Shown here: piece by piece, positions 1-5,872 of the stretch | How the letters are laid out: the number at the start of each line of letters is the position of its first letter | How positions within the stretch are numbered: the stretch's first letter is position 1 | Source of the DNA: Candidatus Heimdallarchaeota archaeon | Lineage (GTDB): Archaea; Asgardarchaeota; Heimdallarchaeia; Heimdallarchaeales; Kariarchaeaceae | Reading direction: 5' to 3' | Assembly (NCBI GenBank): GCA_021399405.1 | Contig: JAAFKL010000170.1 | Span: forward strand, 1-5,872 | DNA: 5,872 nucleotides | Translations under genes and position numbers: made by a program | The notes under the pieces: model-generated | What the model saw: only the letters and a program-made list of their open reading frames with translations | Database searches by the model: none | Told to the model about the DNA's origin: nothing

Positions 1-1869
1 AAAGATGACATAAACACTATAATTACCACTCATGAGACACAGGATAAACTCATAAAATCATGGGCTTCTGGAATTGAAGTCTTTATTGATGTATTATATG
101 ATCAAAAAGAATTCCATGCGTTTGATGACCTATTGGATGGGTTGTATTCCAAACTGAAATCAGGTCTATTGATATTAAAACAGACTGAAGGCAGTGAAAT
201 TCTCAACGTTCTTACTGCACAGGCCATAACAAATGACATCACCGGAAATTACAGACCAGATTATTATGGTAAGATTAATGGTATTTTTGGTGTATTCAAG
301 CTAGTACCCCAGAAAATTACTGATAGTATCGTCACTAGTACTGATCGAATATTAATAGGGTATAACCAGTTAATGGCTAATATTAGTCATTATATGGTGA
401 ATAGAGACCCTGATTTAAGAACTGAGATCACCAATCAAATCGGATTCCTTCCTTCCTATGGACAGCAATTGGGTGGTGCTATTGATCCGATAAGTGTTAT
501 CAATAATAATACATATAATATATTCGATGGCTATAAGAATCAGTTTTTTGGTGCTTCAGGTGGTATATCCCCTGAAGTTACAATTGTTATGAACAGATTA
601 CCAGCTGATGAGACTTTGGAAGACCTATCAGGTACCGAATTGGAAGAGATCAGAGCCTCGTATGTGATAATAAATGAAGAACTCCAAAATATGGCCAACC
701 TTCAATTCTTAATACACGAACTTGCAGATGAGTTAAATGATGAAATGAGGACTAGTATCATTGATGCATCTGATACTGTAGTTATTTTAAAAACAGAACT
801 CACTAAATTGAAAGATTGGGCGGATTTAGGTCAAAAACTGGTGTTGGAAAGATTTTCGCGAACAACGTTCAACCAGATCGTCACTCTTGTCATAATTGCA
901 ATCATTGGATTTGCCTCATTGGTGGCAGTGAATCTCATCATTTCCCGTGATATTATTTCACCTATAGGTGTAATTGCATTGTGGTCAGATTATATAGCCG
1001 AGGGAGATTTGACAAAAACCAGGCATACCCGGATGAGGGATGATGAGGTTGGAGTACTTGAGCAAAATTTCAAGCACATGAATAGCAACTTGCGGTTCCT
1101 TATCAAGGATATCCATGACACCAACGAACTCATCGCCTTCACCTCAGAGGAGTTGTCCTCAAACACCGAGGAAATAAATGCCACTGCAGAGGAAGTCTCT
1201 GCTATTGCCCAAAGTATGGCAACCGGATCAACCCAACAAGCAGAAATAATAACAACTATAGTAGAGGAACTCCAGGATGTTAATGATGTCGTAGATAGTG
1301 TCATCTCACAGATCACGCACAATCTATCCATTGTCAAGGACTTATCAGAGCAGACCAATGTGCTAGCATTAAACACAGCAATCGAGGCTGCTAATGCTGG
1401 TGAATTTGGTAGGGGCTTTACTGTCATAGCAGAAAATATCCGTACTATGTCTGATCAGTCGTCTAGAACTGCTAAGCTTATAACTAAGGATTCCAAGGCC
1501 ATTCTTAGCCAGCTCCAGACAACTTTTGGCATCATCACCGAGAAAATAGAGAATGTGGCAGCAGTATCAGAAGAGACTGCAGCTTCAGCACAAGAAGTAG
1601 CAGCCAGTGCAGAGGAGATGACTGCTACCATGGAGAGTATTGCAGCAAAGAGTACCATGCTCAATGATCAATCAATGGCATCCATGACATCTGTTAACAG
1701 ATTTATCTTAACCGAGGATGATCTCATCAGCCGAGAAGGAGAAATTAAACTGAAAAAACACAAAGAAATCGTTATTGATGAAGATGTTTTGACAGAAAAT
1801 AAAAAAGATGATGAACAACAATCGGATGATGACCAAGCTGAAAATGAACAATCCGATAAAGATGATTAG
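1..1869 (+). CDS. Methyl-accepting chemotaxis-like transducer, 5' end outside window
   Basis: The frame is open from base 1 to TAG at 1867-1869, giving 622 residues with no start, so the N-terminus and probably a first membrane helix lie upstream. A TTG at 133 is not a convincing start because coding continues before it. Residues 1 to about 290 form a mostly helical, membrane-free region, probably the extracellular sensor; I do not recognise its fold. A membrane helix spans about 293-314. A HAMP domain follows (about 315-370), with P321 and its DExG motif as DDEVG. The signalling hairpin has the tip [18 protein letters not shown] (451-468) followed by FGRGF. Glu/Gln pairs at 383-384, 390-391, 397-398 and 524-525, 531-532, 538-539 are spaced by seven, as expected for methylation sites. 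The family relays ligand binding to CheA/CheW. The tail (601-622) is very acidic, and I see no NWETF-like CheR tether. No che genes are in the window, so a chemotaxis role is inferred from family. Confidence 0.94.
   Translation, partial: KDDINTIITTHETQDKLIKSWASGIEVFIDVLYDQKEFHAFDDLLDGLYSKLKSGLLILKQTEGSEILNVLTAQAITNDITGNYRPDYYGKINGIFGVFKLVPQKITDSIVTSTDRILIGYNQLMANISHYMVNRDPDLRTEITNQIGFLPSYGQQLGGAIDPISVINNNTYNIFDGYKNQFFGASGGISPEVTIVMNRLPADETLEDLSGTELEEIRASYVIINEELQNMANLQFLIHELADELNDEMRTSIIDASDTVVILKTELTKLKDWADLGQKLVLERFSRTTFNQIVTLVIIAIIGFASLVAVNLIISRDIISPIGVIALWSDYIAEGDLTKTRHTRMRDDEVGVLEQNFKHMNSNLRFLIKDIHDTNELIAFTSEELSSNTEEINATAEEVSAIAQSMATGSTQQAEIITTIVEELQDVNDVVDSVISQITHNLSIVKDLSEQTNVLALNTAIEAANAGEFGRGFTVIAENIRTMSDQSSRTAKLITKDSKAILSQLQTTFGIITEKIENVAAVSEETAASAQEVAASAEEMTATMESIAAKSTMLNDQSMASMTSVNRFILTEDDLISREGEIKLKKHKEIVIDEDVLTENKKDDEQQSDDDQAENEQSDKDD
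1796..1806 (-). terminator. Possible T-rich terminator for the archease transcript
   Basis: Read on the minus strand this is TTTTTTATTTT, the longest T-rich run just downstream of the archease stop (1873). Archaeal transcription often ends at such U-tracts without a stem-loop. It lies inside the receptor gene, where the plus strand encodes Lys/Asn-rich codons, so codon content alone could explain it. The call rests only on base composition and position. Confidence 0.3.
1813..1866 (+). repeat. Imperfect direct repeat encoding the acidic tail
   Basis: Two similar stretches of 21 bases (1813-1833 and 1846-1866) both begin GAACAA and encode EQQSDDD and EQSDKDD. They form a low-complexity Asp/Glu/Gln/Ser tail at the very end of the receptor, past the signalling hairpin. 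Codon bias toward GAT and GAA in an acidic tail could give the same pattern without duplication. Confidence 0.4.
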
Positions 1870-1872
1870 AAT

Positions 1873-2298
1873 CTAGATATCGACCAAAATATATGCTTCC
1901 CATCCGTTATTAACTTCTTTGAGATAAAAATCATGCATAGTTATGGCTTTTACTTCATTCCCCCTGATATGCTTTTCCTCATCAAATTCACATCCAATGA
2001 ATTTTCCCCTAGCTGTTATTGTCTCTCCCTCAATGAACTCTATAATAACAGACTTCCCAAAAAATAACTCAGCATCTCTATAGTATAAGATATCAGATAG
2101 TACATTGTACAATAATCTCTCGTAGTTTTGAGCACTGATCTCAAAAACAAACTCTTTATCATTTCCTAACAACTTAGTATCTGTCTGTAGCTCGAAGATT
2201 GTATTACAAGCCTCAATAAATATCTGATCAAGGCTTTCTCCCCTTATTTTGAAAGCAATATCTGCAATTGCCTCATCTTCGAGAAATTCCACTGGCAT
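1873..2298 (-). CDS. Archease, RtcB RNA ligase cofactor
   Basis: This is a full-length 141-residue archease; the family usually has about 140 residues in Archaea. Archease assists the 3'-5' RNA ligase RtcB in tRNA splicing and RNA repair, promoting ligase guanylylation and multiple turnover. Family landmarks visible here are FLEDEAIADIAF (5-16) with the conserved Asp at D13, TD at 39-40, the EEKH segment with H110, EVKAITMHD (115-123) with K117, H122 and D123, and the terminal VDI with D140, which matches the essential C-terminal acidic residue. The usual EHTAD motif is changed: Asp replaces His at position 8 and there is one extra residue. The ATG start gives the normal family N-terminus. 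The gene lies 42 bases after aspS on the same strand, so co-transcription is likely, although a weak A/T-rich promoter in the gap is possible. No rtcB is in the window. Confidence 0.96.
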   Translation of the reverse strand: MPVEFLEDEAIADIAFKIRGESLDQIFIEACNTIFELQTDTKLLGNDKEFVFEISAQNYERLLYNVLSDILYYRDAELFFGKSVIIEFIEGETITARGKFIGCEFDEEKHIRGNEVKAITMHDFYLKEVNNGWEAYILVDI

Positions 2299-2340
2299 TA
2301 TATTAACATTAATGAGGTTGTATTTGAATTTTTTATTATG

Positions 2341-3687
2341 CTATGGGAATAATCTATCTAGATCTCTAGGTAGAAAAGTTGCTTCTCTAACATTGGAGAG
2401 ACCAAGCAATAGCATAATCACCCTGGTGGGACTTAAACCAAATCCTCCTTGGGGAGGAGCACCATATTTGAAGAAATCAAGATAGAATTCAAAATCTGCA
2501 GGATCTTGTCCTTTTTCAATTATATTTTGTCTAAGAACATCAACCCTATGCTCTCTTTGAGCACCAGTTGTGATCTCGATACCATTGAACAAGAGATCAT
2601 AACTCAGGGTAACTGGACTGCCATCAGCTGGTCTCATGTGATAAAATGGTCTGATCTCTTGGGAGAAATCAGTGAGAAATAAGAATTGATGACCATATTT
2701 ATCCAAAACATATTCTCCAATTGCTTTTTCTCCTGCAGATCCCAAATCATGGAGTTCTTCCAACTCTGTACCCATCTTATTTACTATATCAATTGCTTCA
2801 GGCATGGGCAATCTGGGAAAAGGTATTACAGGAACAACAATCTCGCGATCAAATAATTCCTTGGTGGTTTCATTCCATTTCTCTCTTAATTTTTTGAATA
2901 CATTGTGGAACCAACTCTCTTCAAAGTGCATCACGTCCTCAACATCTGTAATATAACCCATCTCAATATCCAGAGAAGTGAATTCAGTATCATGTCTACT
3001 GGTATGACTGGGGTTGGATCGAAATACTGGGCCAATCTCGAATACTTTCTCAAAACCGGCACATATTGCCATCTGCTTGTAGAATTGGGGGGATTGTGCA
3101 AGGTATGCTATTCTATCGAAGTACTTCACCTCAAAAACTTCAGCTCCATCCTCTGTGGCAGCTCCGACAAACTTGGGAGAGAATATCTCCATGAATCCCT
3201 GTTCAATGAAATATTGACGTGAGAAGTTAGCAAAATCCGATAGAAGTTGGAAAATTACCAGGTTTGGTCTCCTTCTAAGATCCAAAAATCTATTGTCAAG
3301 ACGTGTATCAAGATTGGAAGATGATTTGTCTGTCACTTCAACAGGAAAGGCTGTATCCTTTGGAGGTGCTGTCATCAGCACAATTTCCATACCTATGATC
3401 TCAACTCCCCTCTTTGTGAGATCTGTCTTCTGGATAGATCCGCTTATGGTGACAAATGAGTGAGTGGTCATCTCCTCTATCCTAGACATCATCTCTTCAC
3501 CAGCAACATTCATTTTAAAGGTGATTTGAACATCTCCACTTCTGTCAGATAACACAAGAAACTTCAATTTCTTACCTTTATTTCTGATATTGGTTAAATA
3601 TCCAGCAATACACACTTCTTCTCCGTCCTTTTCTGAGGTGACATAAGATGTATTTTTTCTAAGTTGTAACATTTCATTGTAATCCAT
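2341..3687 (-). CDS. aspS: Aspartyl-tRNA synthetase, archaeal type
   Basis: This class IIb synthetase attaches aspartate to tRNA(Asp), and in non-discriminating forms also to tRNA(Asn). Its 448 residues match archaeal AspRS and lack the large bacterial insertion. An OB-fold anticodon-binding domain (about 23-105) is followed by the linker TRLDNRFLDLRR (128-139). The catalytic core has motif 1 around FMEIFSPK (P171), QSPQ (198-201), motif 2 from FRSN (222-225) to RHDTEF (231-236), GAQREHR (375-381) and motif 3 GGFGLSPTR (414-422) with the class II arginine R422. Three positions are unusual: N225 where class II motif 2 normally has Glu (RxE), S419 for the third motif 3 glycine, and T32 where archaeal enzymes carry His or Trp that affects tRNA(Asn) discrimination. 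ATG at 3685-3687 is chosen here. M6 (3670-3672) is a credible alternative, fitting family length and the nearby TATA box. Archease follows 42 bases downstream. Confidence 0.98.
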   Translation of the reverse strand: MDYNEMLQLRKNTSYVTSEKDGEEVCIAGYLTNIRNKGKKLKFLVLSDRSGDVQITFKMNVAGEEMMSRIEEMTTHSFVTISGSIQKTDLTKRGVEIIGMEIVLMTAPPKDTAFPVEVTDKSSSNLDTRLDNRFLDLRRRPNLVIFQLLSDFANFSRQYFIEQGFMEIFSPKFVGAATEDGAEVFEVKYFDRIAYLAQSPQFYKQMAICAGFEKVFEIGPVFRSNPSHTSRHDTEFTSLDIEMGYITDVEDVMHFEESWFHNVFKKLREKWNETTKELFDREIVVPVIPFPRLPMPEAIDIVNKMGTELEELHDLGSAGEKAIGEYVLDKYGHQFLFLTDFSQEIRPFYHMRPADGSPVTLSYDLLFNGIEITTGAQREHRVDVLRQNIIEKGQDPADFEFYLDFFKYGAPPQGGFGLSPTRVIMLLLGLSNVREATFLPRDLDRLFP

Positions 3688-3700
3688 ATGAACTCACGTC

Positions 3701-3707
3701 TTTTATA
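3701..3707 (-). promoter_or_regulatory. TATA box candidate for aspS
   Basis: The minus strand reads TATAAAA here, within TTATAGTATAAAAG. Archaeal transcription usually starts about 25 bases downstream of the box centre, which falls near 3678-3680. That is between the annotated ATG (3687) and the internal ATG (3672). If this box is used, the transcript is leaderless or nearly so and translation would begin at M6. Confidence 0.4.
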
Positions 3708-3735
3708 CTATAATCTGCAAATAATTTCGTTCATT

Positions 3736-3747
3736 ATTATATATTAT
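3736..3747 (-). promoter_or_regulatory. Alternative upstream TATA-like box for aspS
   Basis: The minus strand contains TAATATATAATA. Initiation about 25 bases downstream would fall near 3715 and leave a leader of roughly 25-30 bases before the ATG at 3687. A partial SD-like GTGAG lies just upstream of that ATG. This option supports the longer protein start. The region is A/T-rich throughout, so the match is weak. Confidence 0.3.
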
Positions 3748-3837
3748 GAAATGAATTGCATTATTTGGAGCTTACCTTATTGTATTTTAGGGATGTCCTA
3801 TTTGCTTGATTAATGAAAAGAAACATGTATATGTAAG

Positions 3838-3850
3838 CTAAATTTTTAAA
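3838..3850 (+). promoter_or_regulatory. BRE/TATA-like promoter for the MFS gene
   Basis: CTAAAT followed by TTTTTAAA resembles an archaeal BRE plus TATA element. Initiation about 25 bases after the box centre falls at about 3871-3872, exactly at the ATG of a small upstream ORF. The ten bases AAATTTTTAA (3840-3849) recur upstream of the EamA gene at 5078-5087. Confidence 0.45.
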
Positions 3851-3871
3851 ATGATAAATTGAATAAAATTA

Positions 3872-3907
3872 ATGGAAGTGAATAATGAATTCTATAGGAA
3901 AATCTAA
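3872..3907 (+). other. 11-codon upstream ORF before the MFS gene
   Basis: ATG at 3872 opens an ORF encoding MEVNNEFYRKI. It ends at TAA (3905-3907), with a second TAA in frame, and then directly the MFS ATG at 3911, all in one frame. The predicted transcription start lies at its first base, so it could be translated as a leaderless leader peptide. AGGA inside it (3896-3899) could act as a weak ribosome site for the MFS start. Such a short ORF can occur by chance. Confidence 0.3.
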
Positions 3908-3910
3908 TAA

Positions 3911-5062
3911 ATGGATCCATTAAAAAAGAATACCTGGATATTCTTCTACACCAAAATAGGATGGATCGCATTATTCCTTACCTCAGTGGTTCTGACTTGG
4001 CAAAAATATGGATTGAGTTTTTCTGAGATTTTATTTTTACAAGGATTATTTGGATTATTCCTATTAATTTTTGAATTCCCATCTGGTGTGATTGCAGATC
4101 TTAAAGATAGAAAAAATATTGTTAGTGTGGGATTTCTGTTCCTTTCTATTGGATCATTAATCTATTCAATTGCTGATAGTTACATTTTGTTTGTGGTCTC
4201 AGAAGCTGTTCTTGCGATGGGATTGGCATCTATCTCTGGATCAGAAACTGCAAATTTGTGGGATACATATCTTGAATTTTCCACAGAAGACAATGCAAAA
4301 TCTGTCGTTGCTAAGAGTAGATCTTTACAGATATTTAGTTCAGCAATACTTCTTGGGTCTGGAAGTTTATTAGGTCTCATCTCTCTGAAATTACCTTTTT
4401 TGATTACTGCTATGGGTTATTTGGTGGGGGCGATTCTCTGGTACAAAGCCTACGAACCACAAAGATCTAAGTTAGAAAAGCCATCAGTTGTAATGCGTGA
4501 TTCAATTTCATTATTGAAAAATCCAAAATATCTTGAAGCCATTGCCGGAATATTATTTATTGGCATTACCTTGAGAATTTTATTTTGGGCATACATCCCC
4601 CAGATGCAGATTGTTGGGATAAAAGAGAATTATTTTGGGATCTTCATATCAAGTGGTGGACTAATCGCTGGTATTGTTTCATGGAGACTTGCAAAAACTC
4701 CTAATTATGGGTGGAAGGTTCCTATTTCCTCATATTTCTCGATTTTCTTTGGTGCATTGATCTTTATATTACCAATCACAATCTCATTACTCGTGATTGC
4801 CCTAATTCTACACCAATTTTCACGTGGTGTCTTGCAAGTTCATGTTGCAATTACTGTAAATGAAGTCGCAAATTCTGAAATCAGAGCATCTGCAGCATCT
4901 CTTAATGCAAGCATTGGATCTGGAGTATACCTCCTTGTTACCTTATTCATGGATTTGCTTGATCAATCCTTGCAAGCTTCTCTTGTATCGAATTTCATAT
5001 TCTTTTGTGTAATCCTACTCCTTATTTCCATATTGAAAATTAATTCCTATAAATCAGAATAA
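3911..5062 (+). CDS. MFS-family membrane transporter, substrate unknown
   Basis: A complete 383-residue, very hydrophobic protein with about twelve membrane helices, roughly at 11-29, 38-58, 70-88, 91-113, 136-158, 162-178, 207-226, 240-258, 272-289, 290-309, 328-349 and 357-376. The loop between helices 2 and 3 carries an MFS motif A-like sequence, GVIADLKDRKN (59-69), with D63 conserved, preceded by EFPSG (55-59). Helix 4 has SGSETANLWD (109-118), as in drug/metabolite MFS carriers, and RASAASLNA (325-333) precedes helix 11. The family moves small molecules by proton-coupled antiport or symport; the substrate cannot be read from sequence. The length is near the minimum for a 12-helix MFS protein. 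The ATG at 3911 is the only sensible start, because two in-frame TAA codons precede it directly. It is divergent from aspS and 64 bases upstream of a second transporter gene. Confidence 0.93.
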   Translation: MDPLKKNTWIFFYTKIGWIALFLTSVVLTWQKYGLSFSEILFLQGLFGLFLLIFEFPSGVIADLKDRKNIVSVGFLFLSIGSLIYSIADSYILFVVSEAVLAMGLASISGSETANLWDTYLEFSTEDNAKSVVAKSRSLQIFSSAILLGSGSLLGLISLKLPFLITAMGYLVGAILWYKAYEPQRSKLEKPSVVMRDSISLLKNPKYLEAIAGILFIGITLRILFWAYIPQMQIVGIKENYFGIFISSGGLIAGIVSWRLAKTPNYGWKVPISSYFSIFFGALIFILPITISLLVIALILHQFSRGVLQVHVAITVNEVANSEIRASAASLNASIGSGVYLLVTLFMDLLDQSLQASLVSNFIFFCVILLLISILKINSYKSE

Positions 5063-5075
5063 CAAGAAAGCGGTG

Positions 5076-5088
5076 AAAAATTTTTAAG
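5076..5088 (+). promoter_or_regulatory. BRE/TATA-like promoter for the EamA gene; T-run may also end the MFS transcript
   Basis: AAAAA followed by TTTTTAAG lies 14 bases after the MFS stop. Read as a promoter, initiation would fall near 5110 and leave a leader of about 17 bases before the ATG at 5127. The T5 run could also contribute to termination of the MFS transcript. The core 10-mer is shared with the MFS promoter region. Confidence 0.4.
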
Positions 5089-5126
5089 TTAATTTAATAT
5101 TCTTTACTATCCGAGAATTGAAAATA

Positions 5127-5872
5127 ATGGATGAACACAACAAAGCAGCAGTAAAAGCATTAATGGTGACTTTCCTCTGGTCGTCATCCTGGGTACTGAT
5201 CAAATTTGGATTAGAGGATATTCCCCCTTTATATTTCGCGTCACTCCGATATTTGATCGCAGGATTCTTGTTGCTAGTATTTTCATTGTTACATCCATCT
5301 ACCCGATCAAATTATTTCCAATTGACGAAGAAATGGTGGCTCAATCTCCTATTTTATGGGATAGTTTTCATCACCCTCACCCAGGGTTTACAATTTGTTT
5401 CCCTGAAAATTTTTCCTGCCATAACACTAAGTTTCGTCTTAAATTTCACCAGTATCATTGTTATCCTATTTTCTATCCCCTTGCTAAGGGAAACTCCGAC
5501 CAAGAGTCAGGTGATTTTAATCGCTTTAGCAATGCTCGCTGGTGTTCTATTTTTCTACCCATTTGATTTTAGTAAATACCCAACGTCTGGATACCTATTG
5601 CTTGCTTTCATACTCTTATCCAATGCACTATCATCAATTATCGGAAGGAAATTAAACAAACTGGGAACTATCAACCCTGTAGTTATAACCTCGATCAGCA
5701 TGTGTTTTGGAGCTGTTATTCTTTTTTCATATGCAACAACTCAGGAAATTTTTCCCAGCTTATCACTGAGCAATTACTTGATAATCATTTGGCTTGCAGT
5801 GATCAATACAGCCTTTGCATTTACCTTGTGGAACCAAGCTATGAAGCATCTAAGAGCCTTTGAGATAACTGT
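5127..5872 (+). CDS. EamA/DMT-family transporter, 3' end outside window
   Basis: ATG at 5127 opens a frame that stays open to the window edge, giving 248 residues. EamA proteins usually have about 290-310 residues and ten helices in two repeats, so roughly 50 residues are missing. The N-terminus shows the family pattern LWSSSWVLIKFGLEDIPPLY (17-36), followed by FASLRYLIAG (37-46) with R41. Repeat 1 ends with a typical LLRETPTKSQ (119-128) and a helix to about 143. Repeat 2 begins near 153 and contains NTAFAFTLWNQAMKHL (227-242). The family exports or exchanges metabolites, amino acids or drugs across the cell membrane; no substrate can be assigned. The gene follows the MFS gene by 64 bases on the same strand with its own promoter-like box, so co-transcription is possible but not required. 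No clear Shine-Dalgarno precedes the start, which suggests a short leader. Confidence 0.92.
   Translation, partial: MDEHNKAAVKALMVTFLWSSSWVLIKFGLEDIPPLYFASLRYLIAGFLLLVFSLLHPSTRSNYFQLTKKWWLNLLFYGIVFITLTQGLQFVSLKIFPAITLSFVLNFTSIIVILFSIPLLRETPTKSQVILIALAMLAGVLFFYPFDFSKYPTSGYLLLAFILLSNALSSIIGRKLNKLGTINPVVITSISMCFGAVILFSYATTQEIFPSLSLSNYLIIIWLAVINTAFAFTLWNQAMKHLRAFEIT

Noticed and set aside
1225..1530. Glycine hinge of the receptor hairpin (G409 and G510)
   Set aside because: The two glycines are not equidistant from the tip, about 57 versus 43 residues, so they would not pair as in the Tsr hinge.
990..1664. Minus-strand ORFs of 145 and 69 codons
   Set aside because: They lie wholly inside the receptor gene opposite its conserved HAMP and signalling domains. 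Their Ser/Val/Ile-rich translations are typical antisense shadows of Glu/Asp/Thr-rich coiled coil.
2249..3222. Plus-strand ORFs inside archease and aspS
   Set aside because: They are opposite well-conserved coding sequence and their translations match no family.
3769..3839. Inverted repeat AGCTTAC / GTAAGCT with a 57-base loop
   Set aside because: Only 7 base pairs with no extension either way; about one such pair is expected by chance in a 223-base region.
3688..3910. Search for tRNA or other RNA genes in the largest intergenic gap
   Set aside because: No GTTCRA-type T-loop, acceptor pairing or other stable stem was seen; the region is A/T-rich promoter DNA.
4170..4380. Short ORFs on both strands inside the MFS gene
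   Set aside because: Both overlap the conserved helix 4-5 region of the MFS gene and show no domain.
5333..5566. 77-codon plus-strand ORF
   Set aside because: It is an out-of-frame reading of the EamA gene, whose frame from 5127 encodes clear family motifs.

Overview
The window is AT-rich and looks archaeal. It holds an archaeal/eukaryal-type aspartyl-tRNA synthetase without the bacterial insertion domain, an archease, and TATA-like promoter elements upstream of several genes; clear Shine-Dalgarno sites are scarce. The lineage within Archaea cannot be fixed from the sequence. A divergent archaeon (Asgard-like is one possibility) is only a guess.

Layout: (1) Positions 1-1869, + strand: the C-terminal 622 residues of a membrane chemoreceptor-like protein (helical sensor region, one membrane segment, HAMP, short methyl-accepting signalling hairpin, acidic tail); its start lies before the window. 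(2) Positions 1873-2298, - strand: archease, the cofactor of the RNA ligase RtcB, convergent with the receptor and only 3 bases from its stop. (3) Positions 2341-3687, - strand: aspartyl-tRNA synthetase, 42 bases upstream of archease and probably co-transcribed with it, giving a small tRNA-metabolism unit. (4) Positions 3688-3910: a 223-base divergent promoter region with TATA-like boxes in both directions and an 11-codon upstream ORF in frame with the next gene. (5) Positions 3911-5062, + strand: an MFS transporter of unknown substrate. (6) From 5127 to the window end, + strand: an EamA/DMT-family transporter cut off by the edge.

The genes fall into three unrelated functional blocks: signalling, tRNA charging/processing, and membrane transport. 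I see no mobile element, CRISPR array or RNA gene, and no convincing new multi-gene system. The most unusual points are changes at normally strict positions: motif 2, motif 3 and the tRNA-discrimination loop of AspRS, the hairpin tip of the receptor, and the N-terminal motif of archease. Also worth noting are the uORF ahead of the MFS gene and a promoter-like 10-mer shared by the two transporter genes.
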